Shown here piece by piece: positions 13,603 to 26,324 of a stretch of DNA of 64,000 nt. The DNA lies in contig ML662449.1 in NCBI GenBank assembly GCA_007570785.1, positions 10,367,907 through 10,431,906 of the forward strand, in the 5' to 3' direction. The stretch comes from Antilocapra americana (taxonomy: Eukaryota; Chordata; Mammalia; Artiodactyla; Antilocapridae). The notes beneath the pieces are model-generated. The model was not told the DNA's origin. It made no database searches and was given only the letters and a program-made list of their open reading frames with translations. How positions within the stretch are numbered: the first letter of the stretch is position 1; the number at the start of each line of letters is the position of its first letter. Position numbers and translations under genes: made by a program.

Positions 13603-13615
13603 GTCACCGGGCAAC
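13603..13615 (+). promoter_or_regulatory. RFX X-box candidate
   Basis: GTCACCGGGCAAC fits the RFX X-box pattern GTNRCC-N(0-3)-RGYAAC exactly, with a 1-base spacer. It stands out in an AT-rich stretch because it also keeps a CpG. RFX binding is a family expectation, not shown. Confidence 0.4.
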
Positions 13616-15258
13616 AGCTGTGTTTTAAATCTTTCGGACTATGACAAACATTTTAACATTTAAACATACGAGTGTTTGAAAACATAATGATTTAAAATTT
13701 GTTTATTTTCAAAGTTGGGCCATTATAGCATGATATTTCAGTTACTTTTTTGAAAGCAAAGCCCTTATTTTAAGGCCTTTTCTTCTTCCTTCTTTCTTCT
13801 ACTAGCTAAACTTCTCCATGTTTTCCACTAAAAATCTTTAAGTTAGGACCAATAGCAAGAGTCCACACAACCACTCTATATATTTCCAAATCATGAGCCA
13901 TGGAGTCACTGTGGTGGGAGAGGAACTGCTATTTGAGTGACCTATTGCCAAAGAGCTAGTTAAATCACTGAACAATAGTTACTGTTATGGGGCTTTACTT
14001 TGTACAAAGTAGCATTAGTATCACTGCTTTCTATTAACCATAGAGCTTGCATGGGGACTTCTACTGAGAAAGGGAGAGAGAAACTAGGAAAGGGGGATAA
14101 CTTTTACAGCATTAACGTTTAGACTCTGAGACATTTAAAAATGTAATGGATCTCAACCTACCTGCATTGACTCTGTACCACTTTTTTTTTTTCTCTCTCA
14201 AATGTTTCTGGCGTGCCCCTAATAAGAATCAATGCATCCCTACTCTGACAGTCACACATAAATACACCCAAGGAGCCAATGAGAAAACAATAAAAACACA
14301 CCTGGTAAACAACTATCTTTGAAATCAAAGGATACCAAGCAACAAAGGGCCTAGAATGAACATCCCAATTAGCCACTGTAGTGACAAGCAGTCAACACCT
14401 TATTATTTAATCATTAAAGAGAATCTTGCCATAATTTCCCTCTGACATATTTCAAGAGGAATTAAGAGTATCCCACATGACTCACAACAACAATCAAAAG
14501 TAAAGTCAAATTATTCTAAGATTCCATGGCCTTCAAGGCTTATGGACTCAGAGGTTCCAGGATTAAGACATTAAGTGAGACCCTAAAAGTACTTACAATT
14601 TAAATAAGTTGTGTCCATTTGTTAAGCATTTAGAAACAAATTAACTGACATTTTCCTATCCCTCCATGTTTGTGTCCAGTTTTTCTTAATGGATGAAAAC
14701 AAAATTGCTTGCATTCCTAGTATTAGTAAATATCCCTTGGCCTCATCTTTTTTTTTTTTTTTAATCTAAAGCAGTGGACCCAATACATGAAGAACATTAG
14801 GCCTCCCAATCCCTTAGCAACATCTCCTCAAAAGAAAAAGCTTAAATCTCCCGTGGAGGTGTCCCTATCCCAGTTTGCAGGGAAGGGGTGTTTTCAGTCA
14901 AGTTCAAGTTCAGTTTTAAGACGGTCATCTCAACCGATGCTTTGGAAAACAACGTTCTGGACTCTTCAAATAAAATACTCACCACCTGGGTTCCCCTGCC
15001 CCACTGGTAAACCAAAGCTCACTGGCCCGGGGCCGCCCCTGATCCCAGAGGCCCGGAAGCCTGCTGCTCTCCGGCCTGGGCCGCGCAGCCCCGGCGGCGG
15101 TCCCCTCCTCCCCGGGGAGCTCAGCAGCGCTTGGCATTTAACCTGCCTGGCTTTCTGGTTCCATCTCCGGGAGCCACATTACTTCTCCCCAGATGTCAGA
15201 GACAAATCTAGATTAACATGCAACAGGGCGCCCAGCGCAGCCGGCCAGCCCTCGAACA

Positions 15259-15328
15259 GGAGCTGTTAAATGCAGATTCAGCCGAGGACCCCCCGGAGAG
15301 CTGCTGTTGAATAAAAATTGTAATCCAA
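15259..15328 (+). repeat. Inverted repeat, left arm
   Basis: This 70-base arm pairs with the reverse complement of 17101-17170 at 64 of 70 positions with no gap. The first 21 and last 30 bases are identical; all six mismatches fall in the 19 bases between. It lies in the left lobe of the intron 6 CpG island and does not resemble a known ruminant repeat to me. Confidence 0.9.
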
Positions 15329-17100
15329 AGGGACCTTTTCTTTGCCTCCCCCTGCTTGTGGGAGAACCCGGGCTGGCGCCTGAGCACAGACTCAGCTAGT
15401 CCCGCTCGCTGCGAGAGGGCCTGGCCACCTCGGTTGGTGGCCTTCGGGGGCCGCAGGGACTTCTGCTTCTCTCTCCTCTCCCTCTCGCGACCGTCCTTGG
15501 AGTGGAAAATGCTTAGATTCAAGGAGTGGCGAGAAACAAACAACCCTAGGAAGGAAGGCTTTATTCGACAGGTCCTTCCTGGAGGGCTGCCTGAAGTCCA
15601 GCGTCTGGCAGCCAGATTCTTCCTCGCCTAACCCCTCTTGGCGACCCCAATTCCACCCTGGGTCCCCCAAACTCGCGCTCCGCCTCCCCGCGCCCTCCAT
15701 CCTTCTCCATTGCCAATTAGGCTCAACCCTGGCCTCGACGCCTCGCACGGTGGCCCCTCTTTGCGCCCGCTCCCGGGGTCTCAGCCTGGCCCTCGCCCCC
15801 TGCCGAGGCCGGAAAGGCCGGGTGCCCCTCGCTGCCCCCAGGCCCCGGGCTTCGGGAGCGACTGTGCCGGGCGGGGAACGAGGCCGTCAGGAGAGGGCGC
15901 CCTGGAGGCCTGCGCCAGAGGTAGGTAAATCTAGGACCTGGGACGTCGGGGTCTGGGTGTGGGTGTGGGAGTCGGGGGAGGGCGTTGAGGGTGGGGTGAG
16001 AGCGGGATTAAGGCTTCTAGGGGAATCTTAATCTGATGAGAAAAACAAAACAAAGCACCAAAATAAGGACGCTACAAGGCCAAGTAGATTTCCTCCGATT
16101 GAGCCCTCCGGACACCAGCTGGTATCCAAGTCGTGGATTTCAAGTCCCCGCGCGGGTGGCAGCCTTCACGCCCTCCGAGGAGAAAAGTAAAATAAAATAA
16201 ACCCTACTGCCCACAGGCCCTAGAGGCAGAGAGGCTAATGAGCAAACGACGCCCCGCGCTCGCACCACACCTGAAGCATCCAGGCCCGCAGCATACCCGC
16301 CGCTGCGGCTCAAACTGGCTGGGCCGCATTCGCAGACAGGTGGCGAGGCAGTCCTTTCCGGGCCCGGCCCCTGGGGACCGGCGAGCCGGCTCCAGTTAGG
16401 AGTACTGGCGCCCACGAGGCGGCCCTAGTGCCTCTTCCCTCTGTCCCCACCTCCCAGGACAGGGGACTACACCCCGCGACTGAGGCACAGACCCGCGCGA
16501 GCCCCGAGCTTTGTGCGCGCCTCTCCAAAGGGAGCCCAGGCACATTCGCTCCTGGCTTCTGGGAAACGGACAATTCCAAAGCACAAACTTGGGGTTTGCT
16601 GCCCTGCGCGCAACTGAGACCTTGGTGAACGAGAGAGGGTCACGCGAGCGCGCCCACGCGCTCAGGCCCACCGAGCCACGAGCTTAGGCAGAGCTGCGAA
16701 GCCCCCACACCTAAGCGGCCGGGAGGGAGGCACGCTGCTCATTTTATAGTTGGGGGAGGAGAATGAAGTGCCAGTTTTTACCCCTGACCACTGCCCACCA
16801 ATCCGAATGTCTCAAATAAAGGTATCTGAGTAACCAAAGTTTACCTACGGAGTAGAGGGAGAACTCAAGTTTGTTTTACCAATTTTGTACCCCCTAAAAC
16901 ACCCCTAACTCTGGTCCTTTATTTTTTGATTTTAATAAAATAATGATTCGTTGAGAAAAATGGGGTATAAATCTTCATTTTGGAGGCAATTAAAGTGTTG
17001 ATTTCATTCATGCCCCTAAGCGATTCTTGTAATTTGCTCAAATAGCTTTATGTACCCAGCACTCCGGAGCTTTTAGAATCCCATTTTCTAGTTAGGCTTG

Positions 17101-17170
17101 TTGGATTACAATTTTTATTCAACAGCAGCTACCCGAGGGTTCCTCAGCGGAATCTGCATTTAACAGCTCC
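17101..17170 (-). repeat. Inverted repeat, right arm
   Basis: This is the partner of 15259-15328 in opposite orientation, separated from it by 1772 bases. On the plus strand it opens TTGGATTACA and closes TTTAACAGCTCC. It sits at the start of the right CpG-rich lobe. Confidence 0.9.
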
Positions 17171-17750
17171 GGGGAGGGGGCTGGCTGCATGAACCAGGCG
17201 AGAGGCCGAGCGGCCGGCGGGGTGGGGACCGGGGGCCGCTTGCTGGATTCCCACCTCGGCGGGGCCGCGGCAGGATCGCGCAGGCTGCCTGTTCCGGGCA
17301 CTCGTCTACACTGCGGAAAGTTTGTAACTCGCCAGTTAGAAAGGACCCGGCGCGTTAACGCTTTTAAAGCTCAGCTTTGCCTGCCCTCCACTTCTTTTGG
17401 AAAAAAGGAGGAATTCTGCCTGTGCCGAGGGGGTCACCCAGAGAATCCCAGGTTGGGGATTGAAGCGATAAGGAGAAAAGCAAACTTGAAGATGACACCA
17501 AGACGAGGAGTCGGGCACTTCGGCAAGGACTCTGCAAGACAGTCGCTGCCCAACCGTGATCAATGGCAGAGCTTGCAAAGAAAACTCTGTATGACTGGCT
17601 GTCCTTTGGCTTAACAAAGGCAGGCTGCTCTCTCTCACAAGACAGGACTCACGTGCCAAGTCAGAAAGAGAAACAACTCAGGGCCTTCACTTATAGGTGG
17701 ACAGGCACAGGAGGCCCGCCACCCAGATCTCTAGACGCCCTGCCATAATT

Positions 17751-18815
17751 CGCAACCGAAAGCTGTCCTGAACCCTGTTTCATTTCATCCACTCCTCACG
17801 TTTCCACTCTCAGTGCATTTTCTCAACTCCTTTGGGCCGACACAGAGACAGGAGTGAGGGAGAGAGGGACTAGGAGCAAACATGGGTGTTGGGGTGAGAG
17901 AAATCGGCCCCCACCCCCAGCAACTCCAAATAAAAGTCGTCCCCACTTAGCAACGCAGCGGAAGAAGGGCCTGGAGGGAGGACGAGAGAGGAGGGGGCGA
18001 AGCCAGCGGAGGCCAGCAGAGAGAGCAGGGCGAAGCGAAGTCCCCCACCCGCCACACCGCCACACTGAGGGAGTCGCGAGGAGCCCCTGACAAAGACGCT
18101 TCCAAAAGCTGCCAACCCAGAGGGCCCAGAGCACGTACCGGCTGGAGGATGAGTAGAAAGGAGGAGGAGAAAGGTCCATATTTATCTGTTTTTCTAACCT
18201 TGGCCTGGTCTTATTTTCTCTATTAAGTACAATAAAATGGGCGAGCTTGCAGCGAGCACTGCACAAAGCAATGTTCAGTGAGGTCTAGAAGCGTTCGGCC
18301 GAGGAAAACTGACAAGACAGGCTAATGAACCGTATAGACAGGGAGAAAATAGCAAGCATTTGCTAGATTTCAAACCCTCCCTGTCTCTCTCAGACCACCT
18401 ATCTTGGGTTTATTCCTAATAAAATAAGAAATAAGCAGTCCTTACACTTTTCTTTGAGAGAGAAGGGGGGAAAAATGCTCCAGAACAAAGCCCTACCACC
18501 AGAGGCGGTCACTGGCAGTTAACACTCCCATTATTATACAGGGTAAATAAAATAAAGACAAAAATTAAAAGCGACAAGAAACAGGTCAAGTTTGCAGGCA
18601 AAGCTTTTACAAGCTCATCTCTCCAGGTCGAATCCCAGAGCCAGCCTTAATGAAGCAATAATAGCCACATTATTCAAAAATTTTCATTTCGATGGAAATG
18701 TATCTAAAAGGGACTTAATCATATGCAAATAATAAAAGGAGGTGGTAGTGATCCAGCAAGCAATATGCATACAGATTTTTTTTTCCCAGGGATGTTGAAA
18801 TTGAAAAGCGCATAC
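17751..18815. other. Intron 6 sequence next to exon 6, no gene seen
   Basis: This is a mixed GC/AT transition zone between the intronic CpG island and exon 6. No repeat or additional exon is recognised; the open frames here have no coding signature. Confidence 0.4.
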
Positions 18816-18962
18816 CTGGTCGGTTAGATTTGCTGATCTTGTTATATCTTCACTGTCTGATTTTGATCCTCCTTCTCTATCGTCTATCACCAAATCGATA
18901 GGCATTTTCCCTTTCAAACAGCTAATATACCGGTGGCAGAAATTGTCACATAATTCGTGTAC
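18816..18962 (-). CDS. MEIS1: MEIS1 exon 6 (end of MEIS domain)
   Basis: This 147-nt exon encodes residues 162-210, beginning [20 protein letters not shown] and ending [10 protein letters not shown], phase 0 on both sides. It completes the PBX-binding domain (the [12 protein letters not shown] helix and the [13 protein letters not shown] segment) and starts the acidic, Ser-rich linker leading to the homeodomain. The acceptor ends AATGTAG and the donor is CAG followed by GTATGC. It is the last MEIS1 exon in the window. Confidence 0.97.
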
Positions 18963-20368
18963 CTACATTATGACAGAAATAAAAAAATGGAAATATAATC
19001 AAGAGTTCATAAATGACATTGACAAGTGCAATCCACCCCCCTTGTGAGATCCAAACTTCTAAATAAGGGAAACACAGGGCAATTGTCCTCCAGAGACCTC
19101 CAGACGCATCCAGAATTAGGAATAACTTTCTTTTCTTGCAAAATAGAGATATCCCAGAAAATTGACAGTGACAAGATGCTTCACAGGCTACAACATATTC
19201 AACACCCGTGTTAAATTCATCTGCTCCTGGGGCTGTGGCCATTAAAGAGGTGACCTACGTGGGTGACATTTAAGGTAAACTATTTAATTTTGTCCAGTTA
19301 TTTTAATCATAAATCCTTTTCCCACATGTCTAAGAAAAAAATTAAATATACATATATATGTATGTATATAAAGGACCAGTACTGCGTTGGTATAGGATAT
19401 ATGCCTGACAACCTAAGTCCCTTTAACATTGGTAATTAGGGTTTCTATCTATAAGATAGAAGCTTATAGATGCTTTAAGGATGCTTCCTTAAAAAAAAAA
19501 AAAGACTCATCATATGGTATGGAGGGGAAACCTTATAACCACAAAAAGGTATCAAACTGATTTTTTTTTAAGGGAAAAGAATGTTTCAAAATATTTAGGG
19601 ATAGGTGGTGGAGCGGTGTCTTATAGGACCCAGACATCACTGACATGCAAAAATTCACAAGAAACCCCAGTGTGCTTGCAATTTAATGTTACTTTGAATT
19701 ACAATGCGTTAAGTATTTATTGCTGAGATTTATAGAACAGCTAGAAAAATCACGTTATCCCACACCCTTTCTTGAGTGTGAAGGTGGGATGTGTGCAGGA
19801 TTCCCAGATTCAAGAACCTGACACAACTATCAACTCTGCTTTGTCTCCACAGAACCTTTAAAGTGCCTCCCCCACCGCCTCTCCCAGACTCCTTGCCCAC
19901 TCCTCCTCCCACTCAGCCTCTCCCCCTGTATCTGACCTGCTGCTGCTCTCAGACTGTCTTCCAGAAACTCACTAAAACTAAACAAAACTGCCCCCACCCC
20001 CACCCCCTGAGGTAGCAAAGAAGACTAGGAGAAAGAAGAGAAGGTATAACCTGTGAAGCAAATTCAGGATAGTTTTCTAAACATCCAAGGGATGCATAGC
20101 CCTGCAACTACTTACACAAAGCCAGCAAGGTATTAAGAATGAATACAAGGCTAGGGCGTTTGTGATCCCAGTTTTAGTGTCTGAAATTGTAATTAAACTG
20201 CAAAGAGAAATGGACACAAAGATTGGCCTTGACACTAATTACCAGAAAGAAAGACGTTTATGCAAATGTCTCCGAAGCCTGAACTTCAGCCATTCTGAAC
20301 CCTCCCCTTCTGTGTGTTTGGGCGTGAGGGCGAAGCAAAAAGAGGGGAAAAAAAGCTAGAGAAATTAC
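18963..20368 (-). other. MEIS1: MEIS1 intron 5
   Basis: This 1406-nt intron has a donor GTAATT and an acceptor ending AATGTAG. It contains pyrimidine- and A-rich low-complexity patches. No interspersed repeat, no RNA gene and no further exon is supported. Confidence 0.9.
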
Positions 20369-20419
20369 CTTCTCTAATTCCAACAGATGAAACCTTAATA
20401 CTTGTATGGCTTGAATCAT
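20369..20419 (-). CDS. MEIS1: MEIS1 exon 5 (17 codons, MEIS domain HR2)
   Basis: This 51-nt exon encodes residues 145-161, MIQAIQVLRFHLLELEK, between an acceptor ending TTTGCAG and a donor AAG followed by GTAATT. It is an amphipathic Leu-rich helix in the second half of the bipartite PBX-interaction domain. Like exon 4 it is 51 nt long and phase 0 on both sides. The translation is intact. Confidence 0.97.
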
Positions 20420-21216
20420 CTGCAAAGATACAAAAAGAATGAGTGCCCCACTCGTAGTTTGCAGAAAATTGGCTGTCACAGCTCTAACATCCTCAGCCCT
20501 CCCCTCCCCCCCAGTAAATAGAGTTATTTTGATTTATGGCAATAACACTAAAACTTAACAGCAGCGACTGGGTACCATCTAGAGGTTTATATTTCTTAAG
20601 GAGAAAAAAACAGCTAAAACAACAACTAAGCATCTAAGTGGGGGTCATAAACACTCTCCTTGCCCACAGCTCCCCTCTTTCTCAGCCCCACTGCCCCTGC
20701 ACCACCCCCAAAGGCCCGCACCCCTCCACTAGGTATTTCCTTGGAAGGCGTGCACGGAAAATATTCCCAATAGTCTCCAAACTGTGGCTTTTCACACTTA
20801 AAACTTCCTGCCACCTTCTGCACACCTTTCCGATAAACTGGTGGTTTGGGGGGTCTGGCCTGGTTGCTTGCCCTCGTGACGCGACTTTGAGGGCTGGGAA
20901 GTCCGCAAAGTTTAAGCACACACGCTGACAGGCCCGGAGATAAATCCCCGGGCTGATTAGAACCGCGCTGCCCGGCTGTCATAAAAAACAAAAGCTCGCG
21001 TTTCCCCGCGCCGGTTCACCCGGCCCCTCTCGAGGTGAATTTATTTCCCCGGGACCCCGTCCCTGCCCACTTGCGGGTGGATGGACACCCTTGCAGCCCA
21101 CTTGCAAGCTACGGGAGGACGAGTCTAGAAACCTCGGGGCTCTCAAAGCAAAGCTTGGGGAGAAGGGGGGTGGGGAAGGGAAGATGTGGGGAGGGGAGTA
21201 AGGGGTCCGCTCTTAC
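20420..21216 (-). other. MEIS1: MEIS1 intron 4
   Basis: This 797-nt intron is moderately GC-rich. A perfect PBX-HOX type site (TGATTTATGG, 20530-20539, plus strand) lies about 110 bases upstream of exon 5 in transcript orientation. No repeat or additional exon is seen. Confidence 0.9.
20530..20539 (+). promoter_or_regulatory. PBX-HOX composite site candidate
   Basis: TGATTTATGG matches the PBX-HOX heterodimer consensus TGATNNAT for central and posterior HOX proteins. It lies in intron 4 just upstream of exon 5. A ten-base match can occur by chance, so this is only suggestive. Confidence 0.3.
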
Positions 21217-21267
21217 CAAGTTATCCAGTTCTGGATTAGAAGAAAAGAGAGGTTTTTCTGCGCGAAT
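21217..21267 (-). CDS. MEIS1: MEIS1 exon 4 (17 codons, MEIS domain)
   Basis: This 51-nt exon begins after an acceptor ending GTATTTAG and ends before the donor GTAAGA. It encodes residues 128-144, starting IRAEKPLFSSNPELDNL, in phase 0 on both sides. It is the linker and start of the second PBX-interacting block. Because length and phase are symmetric, skipping would keep the frame while damaging the PBX-binding domain. It has no usable ORF of its own because of its small size. Confidence 0.96.
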
Positions 21268-23848
<2,581 letters not shown>

Positions 23849-24075
23849 CCATAAATGGCATCTTTATCTCTCTTTAAAGCGTCATTGACCGAGGAACCCA
23901 TGCTGGGAGCCATGGCGTTGGTGTGGGCTGTGTGCGGATACTGATGCGAGTGCAGAGGAGGCCCGTGGTTCAGGTGGTGGACGGGCTGCATGGACCTGGC
24001 CGCATGCGGGTCCCCATACATCGTGGAGGGAATGCCTACTCCATCCATGCCCCCGTAATGGGGCAGATCGTCGTA
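23849..24075 (-). CDS. MEIS1: MEIS1 exon 2
   Basis: This 227-nt exon encodes residues 5-79 and the first two bases of codon 80. It starts YDDLPHYGG after an acceptor ending CATGCAG and ends DAIYG, with GG followed by the donor GTAGGT. The segment is the low-complexity, His- and Pro-rich N-terminal arm ([21 protein letters not shown]) upstream of the PBX-binding domain. The last codon (Gly) is split between exons 2 and 3. The translation is uninterrupted and matches the expected mammalian protein wherever I can recall it. An out-of-frame plus-strand ORF covers the same bases and is a shadow. Confidence 0.97.
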
Positions 24076-25932
24076 CTGCATGACAAACAGGAGACAAACA
24101 AGGTTCAGAAGGCCAGGGAGGCACATAGGGGAGACGGCAGGGCACGGAGCTTATACAACGTCAGTCCAGCTGGATCCTTCAACCCCGAATTCGGGGGCCT
24201 TGCCTCTCTTAAGTTGAGATTTCTCATTAAAAAAAAATTTTTTTAAATAAAAATTCTAGGATTTTCGGTGAGACTCTGCTAGATGGAATGGTCATGCCCT
24301 AACTTGTGTCCCTATCAACTAGTCAGAAATTCAGGATCCTTTGGCAAGAAAGGAAGGAAGGAAGAAGGAAGAAAGAGAGGCATTCTCCCGGAGGGCGGAA
24401 GGTAAATCGTGCATGTCTCTAGAGGAGGAAATTCAAAATCACAATAATAAAACGTGCCAGGACAGTGCAACAAACCTGCCTAGTTTCACAGCCCCTTCCC
24501 ATCAGGAGGAATTAAAAAAAAAAAAAAGTTATGAGGAGAACAGCTAAGCCAAGCACGTGAATTCAGACAGGCTTCTCATTTTATTTCCCTGCCAGAGTGG
24601 GGTTAGGCAGTCCTGCAAGACACTGCATTTCCTTTGCTCTCCAAGACAAACTCTGCAAAATCATACAAAACTAACTGCCCCCTTTATAAGTGAAACTCAG
24701 AGAAGGGTAACTTCTCTTGGACATTAGGGCTGAATTTAGAATTAGGCAATATTCCCCCCAAGTTAAAAGAAAATCTATAGTTTGAGCAGTTATTCTATTT
24801 TTTGTACTGTTATGAACTTTCCCTCTAAACTAGAAGGCAATGAGGTAAATGTTAGTCATCAGGTTTAAAGCAAATTTAAAAGTAAATGCACATTCAAACC
24901 ATCACCCCTCATCTTCCTTCTCCAGAAAAACTACTTTCATATTGTCATTATTTTTGTGTGCAAAATTTAGCTATTGAGGTTTTTCTCATTGCTTCATTTC
25001 AGGCAAGTTCTTTTCCCAAGATTTGGAGGCACCGAGAGTGAAATGATTTTCAAAGAGGAATTGCCACTTTCATCTCCTTAAAGCCAGAGGTGTGAAAAGA
25101 GTTTGGAAGAACGCTGACATTTGCCTGAACCAAAGGAGTAAAGAAAAAATGTGTCAGCCTAGTAACTTTCTTTTGCAAACAGAGCTTTGAGGGCCAGGGC
25201 ACAATTTATGCAAGGAAGGCTTTTTGTAGATCCCCTTTCTTTAAAGAAACTACCTCTGTTGGGTTGTCATTGTCTCACTTTACTCTCACTACATTTCCAT
25301 TCAAATAGGAATATTGGGGAAATTAGTATTGCATTTTTAAAGTGAATAGTTGTGTGCTTAGTATCCAATTAGTGTAGGGCTTTTCTAAGAAAAACTTACA
25401 AAATATTACCTTTTATAAAAAGTCATGTACATTAAAATTACTTTTAAAAGATGAATGCTTTCTGACCCCCCCCAAAAAAACTGTTGTACTATGACAAAGT
25501 TATTTGCTTAAAAATGCTAAACCCTTCCAGTGATATTAAAGATGAGCATAATCAATAACATATCAGAAGTTTCTCACTGCTTATTTTAGTTTAAAAATAG
25601 CTTTAAACTTCTGCTCCTTGAATGTTCAGGCTATATAACATCAAGTATCCAGCGCTTTTTGTTATTTAAACAGATGATTGCTCGAGCTTGTATTTTTATT
25701 TATATAGCTGCTGGTTAGGAACCTATAGGAAACTTGATTACTTGAATTAACAATTATATGTAACATGCATAAGTCTACAAATGCACTGAATAAATCCTCT
25801 TGCTTTAGGCCACGGCTTTAGGAGCCTCATTAAAAAAAGACAGAGAAAAAAGGAAACTTTTTAGCAGTGTCTTGCAGCCACGTTTCAATTTAATCTCACA
25901 TTTGAGTTCCACAATTGTTTTTTAATACGTAC
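24076..25932 (-). other. MEIS1: MEIS1 intron 1
   Basis: The intron begins GTACGT and ends CATGCAG on the minus strand. It is AT-rich in the middle (24.2-25.9 kb) and has no recognisable interspersed repeat. Many A- and T-rich homeodomain-like motifs occur but none is decisive. No ORF or RNA gene is supported in it. Confidence 0.9.
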
Positions 25933-25944
25933 CCTTTGCGCCAT
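25933..25944 (-). CDS. MEIS1: MEIS1 exon 1, coding part (MAQR)
   Basis: The minus strand reads ATG GCG CAA AGG and is followed directly by the donor GTACGT, giving MAQR, the known N-terminus of MEIS1. Exon 2 continues in phase 0 with YDDLPHYGG. The start codon has G at +4 but C at -3, so its Kozak context is only moderate. This may matter because three short upstream ORFs precede it. The segment is only 12 nt long and was found by extending upstream from exon 2 and matching the known N-terminus. Confidence 0.95.
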
Positions 25945-26108
25945 CGGCCTCCCTGGCTCCCTTCCTACTTCAACTTCTAATATATCCTCTTTAAGGCCAG
26001 TGTGAAAAGAAACAAATACGTAAACTCCCCCGGAAAAAAAAGAAAAAGCACGACGAAAAATCCCTTAACGTCTCCAGCAACGTGAGCTACTGGTCCCAGA
26101 TCTTCGGT

Positions 26109-26147
26109 CTACGGGACCTGAAGCAAAGCGCCCGAGTCACTGAGCAT
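26109..26147 (-). other. Upstream ORF in the MEIS1 leader (12 codons plus stop)
   Basis: The minus strand has ATG at 26147-26145 followed by twelve sense codons in total and TAG at 26111-26109. It is the closest of the three upstream ORFs to the MEIS1 start, about 165 nt away, and does not overlap it. Upstream ORFs of this type usually reduce initiation at the main start and make it sensitive to translational state. The reading frame is seen; translation is inference. Confidence 0.5.
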
Positions 26148-26260
26148 AAAAGCGCTCCGTTTCCAAGACAGCAGCAGGGGCAAGGGGAAAAAAAAAAAAA
26201 AAAACAAATCTTCTCCCCCCAAAAAATCAGTTTAAAAAAAAAAAAAAAAAAGAGCTCCCC

Positions 26261-26284
26261 TCAGACCCAACTACCAAATCTCAT
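26261..26284 (-). other. Upstream ORF in the MEIS1 leader (7 codons plus stop)
   Basis: The minus strand reads ATG at 26284-26282 and TGA at 26263-26261. It lies just upstream of the oligo-U tract in the leader. It is too short to encode a functional protein; any role would be regulatory. Confidence 0.45.
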
Positions 26285-26302
26285 GGCTTTCTGCCACTCC
26301 GG

Positions 26303-26312
26303 CTGTCAATCA
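26303..26312 (-). promoter_or_regulatory. PBX-MEIS/PREP composite site in the MEIS1 leader
   Basis: The minus strand reads TGATTGACAG, the textbook PBX (TGAT) plus MEIS/PREP (TGACAG) composite element. It lies about 360 bases upstream of the MEIS1 start codon. MEIS1 or its relatives could act on their own gene here; this is inference from the motif. Confidence 0.5.
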
Positions 26313-26324
26313 CAGGCGAGGTTG

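Larger units (their letters stand above)
8210..14900. other. AT-rich, SINE-free part of MEIS1 intron 6
   Basis: About 6.7 kb has no recognisable Bov-tA, ART2A, CHR-2 or L1. It is AT-rich and non-coding: the open frames are short and unrelated to each other. Two motif clusters stand out, three octamers at 10854-10885 and an X-box at 13603-13615. Lack of repeats inside a developmental regulator suggests conserved cis-regulatory DNA; conservation itself cannot be measured here. Confidence 0.5.
14980..17750. promoter_or_regulatory. Intragenic CpG-rich island in MEIS1 intron 6
   Basis: GC content and CpG density rise sharply relative to the AT-rich flanks, in two lobes (about 14.98-16.75 and 17.1-17.75 kb) separated by an AT-rich dip at about 16.75-17.1 kb. 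An inverted repeat brackets the centre. A donor-like CAGAG/GTAGGT lies at 15921 on the plus strand. Such islands often mark internal or antisense promoters or Polycomb-regulated enhancers. The open reading frames across it on both strands are expected in GC-rich sequence and are not called as genes. Confidence 0.6.

Noticed and set aside
14787..18266. Several open frames of up to 160 codons on both strands in the intron 6 CpG island
   Set aside because: They overlap on both strands and are rich in Pro, Ala, Arg and Gly, as expected when GC content removes stop codons. No domain or start context supports them.
1..18815. MEIS1 exon 7 (expected to start PSWNRDHDD)
   Set aside because: Looked for on the minus strand and not found, so intron 6 is taken to extend beyond the left edge.
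20961..20972. GCTGTCATAAA near exon 4 as a MEIS-HOX site
   Set aside because: It matches the MEIS half but the HOX half is not a clean consensus; too short to call.
23923..24246. 107-codon plus-strand frame over MEIS1 exon 2
   Set aside because: Antisense shadow of a real coding exon.
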